64,000 bases of DNA from Bedellia somnulentella (Eukaryota > Arthropoda > Insecta > Lepidoptera > Bedelliidae), in assembly GCA_963576735.1 (NCBI GenBank), contig OY755176.1, positions 14,183,423-14,247,422 of the forward strand, read 5' to 3'. Within the stretch, counting starts at the first letter, position 1. Every line of letters starts with the position of its first letter. This document shows, piece by piece, positions 47,751 to 58,104 of the stretch. Position numbers and translations under genes: made by a program. The notes below the pieces were generated by a model that did no database searches, was not told the DNA's origin, and worked only from the letters and a program-made list of their open reading frames with translations.

Positions 47751-50700
47751 AAGCATGTAATCCATTTATCCCTGCCTCCTGTTTATCCACATGTTTGTTC
47801 CGATTTAAAGTATTTCTTTCAGTGATAGAGGTTTAATGCTCACAATATTAATCATATCTAATTCATGCACTTAAGTACCTAACCAGATAAGGTTTTTGCA
47901 AAAAGTAACGTACCCACTTCGGAACTCTTGTCATAATTGCCGTTTTTCTTGAAACTCTCACAATTTATGTCCCTTATGGCAGTCCCACAACTGTTATATA
48001 ATTTCTTATATGTTGAAACGATCAAGATTTTAACACCGACCCTTCAGCAGTCTTCATATTTTAGGCTATGTGACACCGATACACTGTTAGAATTGGTGCT
48101 GTAAATGGTAAGATGGAAGATGGAGATAGGTAATAATTTGACGAAATTGTGGATAAATCTTATACCAGTGTAGAACCAGACAATAACGAACGGAATTTCA
48201 TTCTTAAACTTCTTATCAAGAAATCCTCAAATTTTTGCGCTTCCATATCAAAATACTAAAGTCTTTGGTTCACCGAACCACCGAACAGTTACAGCGAACA
48301 TTAGCGAATTCCAAAATAAATCAGCCGGCACACATTATGCAAAGGCATAAAGATTACCGCACAGAGCAATTATGTCTAAAAAGAATTAATTACGTGAGTG
48401 CGTGCTCTCAAGCTCATTGTTCGAATAAAACGTCGCGCGCACCGCTGCCTACCGTCACGGGACTTCGCCGTGATAGATGATATTCGAGAACAATTAATCT
48501 TGGCCAAAATATGCGGACGATTTGCGAGTGAGTAGCCGGGCCTAATGGTTAGGCGGATTACCACCCCAGGCCCGTTCTAACGTTTGCTGTACGTCTCGCG
48601 GCCATATCCTCGACTCAGTTCACTATTACTCCTAATATGATGCGGTTTATAACCGTGCTGTGTTCCGTGATGACCCGGTTTGTGCAATGATTGATGGGAG
48701 TATGTTGTAAGGATGGATAAGATAACGTTTTGTTGTTATAGTGTACATGATTTGAGAGTTCTTGAGAAAAAAGGTGAAGCTGAGAAATAAATTTGTGATA
48801 CCATCATAATTACAGACACATCACAACTATATTTTCTGAAACGAATTAGTAGAGTTACAGAATTACAGAAATGAATGAAGAAGATGGTGTAAGATTAATC
48901 ACATATCGTCCGTGTTTCCCTAACATTTTAAATATATATTTCTCCTTTACTGAAAAACCAAGGTAGCAGAATTCTACACAAAAAGCTGTATCACGAAAAC
49001 GTTGCAGCGTCTAAACTAAGTCAAGTTTTCTCGTAGTGTTGCAATAACACAGTATATCAGCGTGCAGTCATATTTCATCGCGAGGGTTTTCATAAAGGAA
49101 GCGGCGGGTGCATATAGCTGCCGCGGACACTGAAGGCGTTGTTATGCGACGCCGCTGTCCTCGGATAATGTCTTGCATAAATTCCCTCTAATCGTGTAAA
49201 CCCAGAGCCACTCGCATAACTTAAAACAAGCTGTACGTTCGTTTTGCCATTTAAAATGTCATCGTGTGTTACTCTGGTAAACAGACAGCGAAACGGTAAT
49301 GCGGTCGCGTCGCGTGACTTCAACCAAGTTATCTATCGCTAAATGTGTATTTATTTAAACATGCCACTGTTTTGTGGAATATGCATAATGATACGTAAAT
49401 GTTGGTGGTTGGAAAATATGCCCATATTTTTACATGGTTTAAGGCTGTACTGTTTAAAATGCGTTTAGACGTTTGAAATAAATGTGTAGTACCGTACCCA
49501 CCGAACTTCTCATCTTTTATACTCCGATTCGATCGAGGATTTTCATTAGTTGTATTTTTTTTACTTATTTATTTAGTTTTATTTATATATTATATAGTAT
49601 GTAAATTTTAATAAAATATTTAATTTTTCAATGCTATTGATTCATTATGTTCAGCCATAAACGTATTTTGTAGCTCGAATGATACATTCAGCATTCATAT
49701 AAATCCAACGGCTGAAATTGTTATGTAACTGAGTCTATATTCGTAGTAATTTTTATATTTTGTAATATTTTTAAAATCACGCTATAAATCTCATGAACCT
49801 CAATCAAATGGAAGCACTCTGTAAGCATATCCGATCGAACAAACAACAAATTTAGAAATTCATATTCACGGAGTAATCGTGTAAAATACATACAAAAATC
49901 ATACAATCGAATTGAGTACCTCCTTTTTAGTAATCAATTAAGAAAAGAAAAATTTCGACGCCAGCGATTAGTAAATAATCCCTGAGAATGAGGTTTATAC
50001 GCACAAACCAGTCTAATTAAACCTCCTTTTTTTAAGTTGATCGAAAATAGTAAGGAATGTTGCTAGTCCAGAAAGTGAATTAAGCTTTCGTATAATGCTA
50101 TTTACACAGTAACAAAGATACAATGCAAAATTTTGTCATGAAATAGAACAAATTACTTAGTTAATGGTAAAAGCAGCGAAGCGCATCCACTCAGCAAATA
50201 GATGAGCCAATGCAAATTAGAGAATTACAATTAGCAACTGATTGTTGTTCGGATGCATTATGCAATGTGTTAAATGCTAACGAAAAGCGCGGCCAGAACT
50301 TCACTGGAATATCATTATTTAATCCGCTGTGCTCAACGTTTCGTCTAATCAAACAATAAATAGAATTAAGTAGCTCGATTTATTCTCAATATCAATGAGC
50401 ACTTTAAACCTTTGCCACTTACTGACTGATTGATTGACAATCAAGGCACAGCCGAGTATGGGTGCAAAGAAAACTGCAATTCGGCTTGCCGGTTAATTAA
50501 TGAAAGGAGAGCACCCGAACACATTATGCTAGACTTCTGACGGGAAAAAAATTAAAAGAAACCTGTTTTATTTTGTATCTAAATTCTCTAATCAATTGTG
50601 TAACCTAACCCAACCTTCTGATACGTCTGCAAAAAGGCCATATTCAAGAAGACTGTTCTTTCCATATGAAATAATTGCTAAATAAAAGGAAAACCTAATT

Positions 50701-50919
50701 AGAGTGGTTTGATATTGTTTTCTAATGAATAAAATAACAAATTAAAGCTTCATAGTTATTCAAATAACGTTGATTTTAGAACACATAAAGTGTGGTAATA
50801 CGTCGTCAAATTTACGAATGCTTAACAACGTTACTTAAAATTATGCTTAGTAAGCTAGGGTTAATAATGCTTCTAGTAAAATACCTATTAAAACTAAATT
50901 CACAGAACAACATCTTCAA
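47751..50919. other. Non-coding stretch with GC-richer islands
   Basis: No gene recognised. Islands at 48400-48610 and 49090-49320. The segment 48470-48525 has a diverged partner at 51275-51325. GTCCAGAAAGTGAATTAAGC near 50068 repeats sequence found at 26283. Confidence 0.4.
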
Positions 50920-51151
50920 TTGCCGTGCAGTGTCGGCTTAGAATAGCACTACCCTGTTTCTACCGATGGGTGTACATAAGAGGCGACTAACGGTACTGGG
51001 GCTCTTAAGGGATTTTTGGGCAATGCGGCTGGAGACCCATCACCAACAACCTTTACTTTACTATCTTTTCCCCACTCAATTTTCCAAATGTGGCTGAGGA
51101 ATTTCTAATTCCTTAGCTCTGGCTACCCCTTCTAGGGATTTATAGCCGTGT
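50920..51151 (+). mobile_element. SINE-L copy with 11-bp target duplication
   Basis: Head GCCGTGCAGTGTCGGCTTAG to TATAGCCGTG, lacking the ATGTATGT tail. Flanked by AACATCTTCAA (50909-50919 and 51152-51162). Well preserved. Confidence 0.9.
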
Positions 51152-51333
51152 AACATCTTCAAAAAAGCATATTTTCGAGACACCCGCACCATGCGACAAG
51201 GTAAATAAAAGTTTAGCGATCCATTGTTATTTGCAAGCGTAACCTCCAGAACGCAGGGTTGAGGGTTGACAGATGGTGTCTACGTGCAATTAATCTTAGC
51301 TGAATATTCGGACGATTTGCGGCTTGGAAATGT

Positions 51334-51422
51334 TTCCACATCTGACCGCTACCTAGCTCCGGATTCCATCCAGCTGTACTGCTGTTATATACATTGACAT
51401 TTATTACTTGCTGCTCATTAAT
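51334..51422 (+). repeat. Duplicated ~89-bp block X, copy 1
   Basis: AATGTTTCCACATCTGACCG through TTGACATTTATTACTTGCTG recurs at 52821-52911 with few changes. Each copy lies just upstream of a Helitron. Identity of the block unknown. Confidence 0.7.
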
Positions 51423-51551
51423 TTAAAAAAATGATTTGTAAATATCGATAGTATTTGGTTTTCGACCGTTTTAAAAATAGAAGATACTCGATTCAACGGT
51501 TGTATGTATAATTTAAATCTTTTTGTTCATAAAAACCTCATGTAGGGATTA

Positions 51552-51670
51552 TCTATACTTATAATAAATCTGTAGAGAGGTCAATTCTGTACATGAAATA
51601 TATTTTCAAAATAACTATCAGGTGGTGATTAGGGATCGATACTGATGCCAAAAATGCAATCAGTAAAATT

Positions 51671-51720
<50 letters not shown>

Positions 51721-52538
51721 GGTTTGTATGTTCCTTATGGAAACAAAAACTACTCGACGGATTTTAACGAAACTTGGTACAATTATTCTTCATACTCCTG
51801 CGCAGGTTTTTGTATACTTTCCAGCAGAGAAATAAAGGGGAATTTTGGGAAATTTGGGGAAAACGGGAGAAGTTACTCCATTTTTTAAGCTTCCGTCGCG
51901 TGTGCAGCCTTAATGGTTAAACTTACATAGAAATCATGTGTGGCGGAAAAATTCTTCATAAAATTATCTAAAAAAAAATCCTTAACAGTATATGTCTATC
52001 TTTTATGGTTGACTCACAATAACACGTGTAATTCCTGATAGCTTAGCAGTTCGGAACATCCTGATTATATTTGTTTACTCTTACGTTTGTAAACCTCTCA
52101 TTCATCCCTAATTTAAATAAGGTAACATTATTACCTATTCAATAAAAAAAGAATCATAGAAATCGGTAGACAAACTCTGAAATTATACATAAAATAAGCC
52201 ATCGCGCCCGTGATCGAAACCAAATCTTTACTAATTTACATATAACATACTAGATGGCGCCAGTAGTTGCATCCTACATAACGTAATGATTTATTTTTTA
52301 GATTGATATAAATACTTCATGGCGTTTTATTCCAAAATTTGCTATTAAACGGAAATACTGAACCGTTCATTAAAGCGCAATCAAAATCACCAAACTACAC
52401 TGTTAAGGGAGTGCTATAAATTTAATAAATTAAAAACATTACGCTGAATTTCACAATGCTTGAGCAGTGACTGAAGAAAGAAACCTCAGATATTTAAAAA
52501 AACAACGCTACCCGTGCGAAGCTGGGACGATCCACTAG
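51552..52538 (+). mobile_element. Non-autonomous Helitron, copy H2 (987 bp)
   Basis: TCTATACTTATAATAAATCT at the start, GAAGCTGGGACGATCCACTAG at the end minus its first base, no coding. It sits between A (51551) and T (52539) in the tRNA-like repeat unit. An uninterrupted version of this target exists at 4138/4139. The (GTCT)11 run at 51674-51720 is the longest among the copies. Confidence 0.9.
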
Positions 52539-52818
52539 TTACTAATAAACAAAGAATAAATAAAGGTAAGAAAAATTCCGACACAGGCGGGAATCGAACC
52601 CGCGACCTCGGGTATTGGCCCCCGTCGCTCTGCCAATTGAGCTACCGTGTCAATGGCTGCCAGCGCGAAATTCTTCTATCCTTTATTTCTTTTACACGTT
52701 TTAGTAGTGTTTGCGTTTCCTACCTGTGAATTTTTACTAATTCGGAAGGCCACTTGTCTACCTTTTCAGATAGAATGCAAATGTTGAAAACGCCTAACTA
52801 TCACATAATTTAAATCTT
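52539..52818 (-). repeat. tRNA-like repeat unit, copy C
   Basis: Same unit as 3838-4138, with the tRNA-like fold on the minus strand at about 52582-52653. The anticodon loop is GGCCAATA instead of GGCGTATA. A piece of the preceding unit (51507-51551) lies on the other side of Helitron H2, showing that the units were head-to-tail before insertion. The small plus frame across it is a repeat artefact. Confidence 0.75.
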
Positions 52819-52820
52819 TG

Positions 52821-52911
52821 AAATGTTTCCACATCTGACCGCTACCTAGCTCTGGATTCAATCCAGCTGTACTTATATCTTATACATTGACATTTATTGC
52901 TTGTTGCTCAT
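52821..52911 (+). repeat. Duplicated ~89-bp block X, copy 2
   Basis: Second copy of 51334-51422, joined directly to the tRNA-like unit tail (TTTAAATCTTTGAAATG). Sequence beyond CTCATTAATTT differs between copies. Confidence 0.7.
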
Positions 52912-52988
52912 TAATTTCGCTCGAAATTCTTGTAATGTATGTTATGGTTTGGTATGAGTGATGATGGGAAAAAAGAGTTCTAATAATA

Positions 52989-53946
52989 TCTATACTTATA
53001 ATAAATCTGTAGAGAGGTCAATTCTGTATGTACATGAAATATATTTTCAAAATAACCATCAGGTGGTGATTAGGGATCGATACTGATGTCAAAAATGCAA
53101 TCGGTAAAATTTTTGTCTGTCTGTCTGTCTGTCTGTCGGTTTGTATGTGCCTTATGGAAACAAAAACTACTCAACGGATTTTAACGAAACTTGGTAAAAT
53201 TATTTTTCATACACCTGCGCAGGTTTTTGTATACTTTCCAGCAGAGTAGTAAAGGGAAATTTTGGGAAATTTTGGGAAAACGGGAGAAGTTACTCCATTT
53301 TTTAAGCTTCCGTCGCGTGTGCAGCCTCAATGGTTAAACTTACATAGAAATCATGTATGACGGAAAAATTCTTCATAAAATTATCTAAAAAAAAATCCTT
53401 AACAGTATATGTCTATCTTTTATGGTTGACTCACAATAACACGTGTAATTCCTGATAGCTTAGCAGTTCGGATCATTTTGATTATATTTGTTTACTCTTA
53501 CGTTTGTAAACCTCTCACTCATCCCAAATTTAAAAAAGGTAACATTATTACCTATTCAATAAAAAATAATCATACAAATCGGTAGACAAACACCGAAATT
53601 ATACATAAAATAAGCCATCGCACCCGTGACCAAAACCAAATCTTTACTAATTTACATATAACATACTAGATGGCGCCAGTAGTTGCATTCTACATCACGT
53701 AATGATTTATATTTTAGATTGTTATAAATACTTCATAGCGTTTTATTCCAAAATTTGCTATTAAACGGAAATACTGAACCGTTCATCAAAGCGCATTTAA
53801 AATCACCAAACTACACTGTTTAGGGAATGCTATAAATTTAATAAATTGAAAACATTACGCTGAATTTCACAATGCTGACTGAAGAAAGAAACCTCAGATA
53901 TTTAAAAAAACAACGCTACCCGTGCGAAGCTGGGACGATCCACTAG
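52989..53946 (+). mobile_element. Non-autonomous Helitron, copy H3 (958 bp)
   Basis: Full-length sister of H2 and H4, lying between A (52988) and T (53947). (GTCT)5 run at 53115-53137. Ends CCCGTGCGAAGCTGGGACGA then TCCACTAG. No coding. Confidence 0.9.
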
Positions 53947-54164
53947 TATCAAATATATTTTCCATCCTTTAGTTTTCCAGCTGAAATCGAAGCAACACAC
54001 CCCGTCTATTGTATTGGGCTTGGCGCCAACAGGCTCAATTGTGTCGTCATGTGACACAATATGTTAGGCGAAGATGTTCCGACATTCATCACATTTATTC
54101 ACATATTATTTCTACAGAAAACAGAGTGAGAACACAAACAATGGATAGTGTGTAAATGTGTAAT

Positions 54165-54394
54165 ACATACATACATACATATACTCACGGCTATAAATCC
54201 CTAGTAGGGGTAGACAGAGCTAAGGAATTAGAAATTCCTCAGCTGCTTTTGGAAAGTTGAGTGGGGAAAAGATGGTAAAATAAAGGTTGTTGGTGATGGG
54301 TCTCCCACCGCATCGCCCAATATTCCCTTAAAAGCCCCAATACCGTTAGTCGCCACTTACGTACACTTTAATAAACAAAGACATTACACAGCAC
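54165..54394 (-). mobile_element. SINE-L copy with a snap-back 5' junction
   Basis: Standard tail and body on the minus strand. The head, after CGTACAC, is replaced by TTTAATAAACAAAGACATTA, an inverted copy of the adjacent target flank. A 10-bp duplication AATGTGTAAT flanks the insertion (54155-54164 and 54395-54404). The junction forms a 24-bp stem hairpin at 54367-54420 with one mismatch. Confidence 0.85.
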
Positions 54395-54420
54395 AATGTG
54401 TAATGTCTTTGCTTATTAAA

Positions 54421-55284
54421 TATACTTGAAACTGAAACTAAGATCCGACCGTCTTTGGTTTTACCACTGCAATTTTGTAAATTAATAGTAAACTATACCA
54501 TCGCCTAAACCTCGTCTCTCTTCCACGTATCTCTAATGCTTCACGGTGTTTTTTTGTTAGATTTTTAGTTAAGAGATTAATCTATGGAGAAGATCTAATT
54601 GTGTATTATATTAACAACACGCCCGTCATCATCTCACATACATACGAAATCTTCCAAACAGCTATAAATTTTAACTTACATATACGTTATCTATCCCTTT
54701 ACAATAGAAGAGATTTCGCGAAGTTACTTGGTAATAAATCGGTCCCTTATTGATTTAACGCCGTATTCGATGTTTGATCTTTTGATTCTATTAATTTACT
54801 AACCCATTATTATTAGACGGTAACTTCAATAACAGCTTTTGGTTAGGAACTAAAGTTTACTTTCGCGTGAAGGATATATAATTAGAAATTCGTGCTCGTG
54901 TATACTGTACACAAATAAGTTGCGGAATCCTTGTTCCTTACATTCCCACTAACTTTATATTAAACAAGGTATTTGCCAATTAACAGTTTATTAGCAAATG
55001 TAGTTAAACAAATCATAGGAATTCTTTAGGCAGTATCATATCTTCTCGCCTGCAGCGGAAAAAGAGATTTGAGATAGAGGTTGAATATTAACTTACTGTT
55101 ATAATACAAAGGCAATTAATAGCGTTTGATATTTCCTTATTACGATTATCATCCGAAACACTTATAATACGAGATATTCTAATATTATAAATTTTAGTTG
55201 GTTTTTTCATAAAGCAGGACCAATTTCATGTTGAAACGCTGCCAGTTCTTGATTATGTCATTAAAATCCGCGCTGTGTTCATTA
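54421..55284. other. Non-coding stretch, no gene seen
   Basis: AT-rich, no recognised repeat or frame. Confidence 0.4.
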
Positions 55285-55296
55285 CAGGTATTTAAT

Positions 55297-55769
55297 TATT
55301 TATTATTTATTTATTATTAGCCATTTATGTCCCACTGCTGGGCAAAGGCCTCTCTCCCCTTCTTCCACTCCAGACGGTTTTGAGCGGTCTCCCACCACTT
55401 CTTATCCCAGAGACCCAACTCGTCACTCCATCTTTTCCTTGGTCGGCCACGCTTTCTCTTTACAGCAGGAGTCCATTGCGTGGCTCTTTTGGCCCATCGG
55501 TCCGGGTGCATCCGAGCAACGTGGCCGGCCCAATCCCACTTCAATTGGGCCGCCTTCTGAGCTACATCTATAATTTTTGTCTTTGAGCGCAACTCTGTAT
55601 TCCGGACTCTGTCTAAGAGCCGGATTCCGAGAATGCTGCGCTCCATGTTTCGTTGGCAAACCCCAAGTTTAAACATTTGCGCGTCAGTCAAAGACCAGGT
55701 TTGGGCTCCGTAGGTAAGGATGGGAAGAATGCACATGTCCATGAGCTTACGTATAGAATCGAATATGTC
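55297..55769 (-). mobile_element. Second RTE-like LINE family, 5'-truncated copy
   Basis: Minus-strand 3' end with an exact 12-bp duplication CAGGTATTTAAT (55285-55296 and 55770-55781). The stop codon TAA runs straight into a TAATAAATAAATAATAAATA tail, the near-absent 3' UTR typical of RTE elements. It is a different family from the 20-kb LINE. Confidence 0.9.
55317..55742 (-). pseudogene. C-terminal end of an RTE-type reverse transcriptase (141 codons)
   Basis: The surviving frame covers only the region after the RT core: ILTYGAQTW, a DRVRNTELR stretch, WAGHVARM, then the basic GRPRKRW motif and a final AQQWDING before the stop. This layout matches the C-terminus of the intact LINE protein (YGSECW, RWFGHIERM, GRPRR), but the sequences differ widely. 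The endonuclease and catalytic RT were never copied because of 5' truncation. The frame is open throughout, so the insertion is not very old. The apparent start Met is just an internal residue. Confidence 0.85.
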
Positions 55770-55781
55770 CAGGTATTTAAT

Positions 55782-56193
55782 ACGTTTCCTAAAAGTTATT
55801 CAAACAACATTATCAGGAGTCCATACTTTGACGGGACGCGACTGTGTTAAGAAGTAGTGATTTATGGCGGGTGAATATTTTAGATGTTTGATAGCCACAT
55901 TATGTGAGTTTGATGTTGGCATTAGCATTGTTATACGGGTTTCGGATAGGACGCCCTCCTCCGGAGAGGTGCGGCGAACGAGCAAACTTATATTGAACTT
56001 GATCCCTTCCCTTTTATCACCTTAGCTTTTGATTACTTGCGCGGCCCCAAATCTGAGATCGCGTTATAGATTCGAGATCAAATTACCAATCGTATAACTT
56101 GGGTGAGAATTTGTTATAGCTTCCGACATTTTATTTTCGAGATATTTCAAATTACTTGATCACTTGTAGCTTTTGCTTCATTGTATTGCGAGC
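55782..56193. other. Non-coding stretch, no gene seen
   Basis: Nothing recognised. The minus frame 55800-55985 has no motif. Confidence 0.4.
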
Positions 56194-56236
56194 TGTGTAG
56201 TGTCGGCTAAGTATATCACTACCCCATTTGTACAAT
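56194..56236 (+). mobile_element. SINE-L head stub
   Basis: GCTGTGTAGTGTCGGCTAAG followed by a TATCACTACCCCATTTG remnant; the match then ends. The younger copy at 56252 inserted just beyond it. Confidence 0.65.
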
Positions 56237-56251
56237 ATGTGATAAGATCCT

Positions 56252-56509
56252 TGCCGTGTAGTGCCGGCTTTGCCGTGTAGTGCTGGCTTAGAATGTCGCT
56301 ACCCCTTTCTACCCACGGGTGTCGTAAGAGGCGACTAAGGGTATTGGGGCTTTTTATTGGATTTTTGGGCGATACGGTTGGACACCAAAAACCTTTATTT
56401 TTACCATCTTTTCCCCACTCAACTTCCAAAAGTGGCTGAGGAATTTATAATTCCTTAGCTCTGGTTACCCCTTCTAGGGAAATATAGCCGTGAGTATATA
56501 TATGTATGT
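56252..56509 (+). mobile_element. SINE-L copy (subfamily B) with duplicated head and 15-bp TSD
   Basis: Flanked by an exact 15-bp duplication ATGTGATAAGATCCT (56237-56251 and 56510-56524). The first 19 bases are tandemly repeated: TGCCGTGTAGTGCCGGCTT, then TGCCGTGTAGTGCTGGCTTA. This fits a reverse-transcriptase template jump. Very well preserved body and tail. Confidence 0.92.
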
Positions 56510-56527
56510 ATGTGATAAGATCCTAGC

Positions 56528-56753
56528 AAATACCCTGATAGCTCAATGGGTAGAACATAAGCTTTCATGCAGACAGGCGCGGGTTCAAATCCCAGTTCGG
56601 GCCTACACCTATTTGTCTTTCTACAGTCATATGTTTGGTTAATTTATCATGGTTGTTAAAGCTGAGGGAAAACATCATGAGGAAACTCAGATGGCAAAAT
56701 TTTACTTAGTCTCACATGACTAAGTGTAGTGTATTGTAAAAAAACGGCAATAG
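56528..56753 (+). mobile_element. tRNA-SINE, 3'-truncated
   Basis: A box TAGCTCAATGG and B box GGTTCAAATCCC at tRNA spacing, then GGGCCTACACCTATTTGTCT and AAACATCATGAGGAAACTCA as in the 63296 copy. It stops near AAAACGGCAATAG, without the TTATG tail. The two boxes could drive Pol III. The anticodon region does not fold well, so it is not a tRNA gene. Confidence 0.8.
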
Positions 56754-56952
56754 AAATTCCTCCTTATAAGAAAAAAACTTAATGTTCAGAATGATAGATT
56801 TACCGATCTAGGTCGTTGGCAAGACGTCTTTATGTATTTTCCTATTAATTCATTACAGTCTCTTTCACTGTCATTGCTTTTTCGTGTGATGAGTTCGTGA
56901 ATCGTTTACGTCCGAGACGCTAAACATTGCGCTCACTCAACTTAATACAATT

Positions 56953-58104
56953 GAAGGTTACGCTCGAACAACGTTGTAACTAGCAAAAACTCAATTTAGA
57001 AATAACAACACTTTTTACGATTATGAAATATTTATTAAGGAATATTGTAATAAAAATTTTTCATTGTTTAGACATTACAAAAATACATATTTTAACAAAG
57101 TTTTATTTAGGAAAAACACGAGTACGTCGACAAAAAACCGAAAAATATTTCAATATTTGTGGAACAACGTTGTAACTGATTGTTGGTTACAACGTTTTTC
57201 CAACATTTTTCATATAAAAAATTAGGAAAGCAAGGTTTCGTAGAAATTCCTTTTGTTAAGTGGTAAATATTGTGACATAGCCATCAAATCAGCCTTTTTA
57301 CCAGGTTTGATGTATAAAGTTGTGTCATACAACGGCTGGAGCTCATTCACCTGGGGTACTGCTATTACCTCTCCTCTTGTTATGTTATGGAGGCGACCCC
57401 TTATATATATTGCAAAGGGTTTTTTGACAAACCTGTGTTTTGGTTGTAGGCGAAATATGTACAAAATACTTAACAGAACATTGCCGTTTTGAAACAGCTT
57501 CCGGAACCGCTCTCTTTTTAGGCTCGCAAAAAAATCGTTTGTTCATTGTATGTTTTCTTATAAAGCATATCAAAAATGTCCTTTTTTTGTTCAAATGTAA
57601 TTCTTTTACAACCGTATGTACATTTGCAAATGGTGTTCTGCAACAAAATTATCATAGAAGATTAACAAATTGGTAAAAAAAATACTATACCGTATTTGAA
57701 TTTAAAAAGCATATGTAACTTTTTTCCACCAACCTGACTTGGTCCTTGTTTTCCACCAACTGATTGGCCTCTACGGCTTGTATATGGCTTCCCTGCATCT
57801 CTTAGGGCCTTGCGTTTATAATCTTTTCGATCTTTGATAGTTATTTTACGGTTTTTGAATTTATTAATTTGGTTTAAAATGCTCGAGTTCAAGAGCGCGG
57901 GCGACGACATGTCTGCGCTTGCAACGTTGTTCGACTGAGGACGACAACGCGAGCGCAGAAATTTCTCGAATTAAAAAGGGACAAAACACGACAGAGCCAA
58001 GTTAAAGAAAGAGAACGCTTTAAAATCACTCATGCAACGTTATTTCCTAAAAATACCACTTTTTCAAAAAATGTCGGTTGCAACGTTGTTCGAGCGCAAC
58101 CTTC
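56953..58104 (-). mobile_element. 1.15-kb DNA transposon with inverted ends and repeated subterminal motif
   Basis: The left end GAAGGTTACGCTCGAACAAC is repeated in inverse at the right end (GTTGTTCGAGCGCAACCTTC). The core AACAACGTTGYAAC occurs again inside, near both ends: 56967-56980, 57163-57176 and 57186-57196 on the left; 57921-57934, 58034-58043 and 58077-58092 on the right. Such subterminal repeats are usually transposase binding sites. TTAA follows the right end (58105-58108) but not the left, so the target duplication is unresolved. It encodes a deleted, frameshifted protein. Confidence 0.75.
57222..57910 (-). pseudogene. Transposon-associated protein remnant with Cys motif, internally deleted
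   Basis: Exon 1 (57910-57734) encodes 59 residues, basic after position 20, with KRKALRDAGKPYTSRRG. A 96-bp intron (57733-57638, GT...TTTTGTTGCAG) joins in phase to exon 2, which reads NTICKCTYGCKRITFEQKKD, a CxC...C cluster. A seven-T run (minus strand, 57534-57528) breaks the frame; one base fewer would continue into EPKKRAVPEA...VKYFV...VCQK. The last part (to stop at 57222) is in another frame and ends KADLMAMSQYLPLNKRNFYE. The large middle expected between these parts is absent, pointing to an internal deletion near 57395. The N- and C-terminal patterns resemble uncharacterised transposon-linked insect proteins I have seen. I cannot name the family or catalytic type. Confidence 0.6.

Noticed and set aside
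51674..51720. Tandem repeats as a possible CRISPR or satellite array
   Set aside because: A plain GTCT microsatellite inside a Helitron; no spacers, and the genome is eukaryotic.
52514..52729. Open frame reading SDTGGNRTRDLGYWPP
   Set aside because: It is the antisense translation of the tRNA-like repeat unit; this kind of peptide is a common annotation artefact of tRNA-derived repeats.
56531..56603. Functional tRNA gene from A and B boxes
   Set aside because: Boxes are present, but acceptor and anticodon stems do not pair, and the sequence continues into a SINE body.
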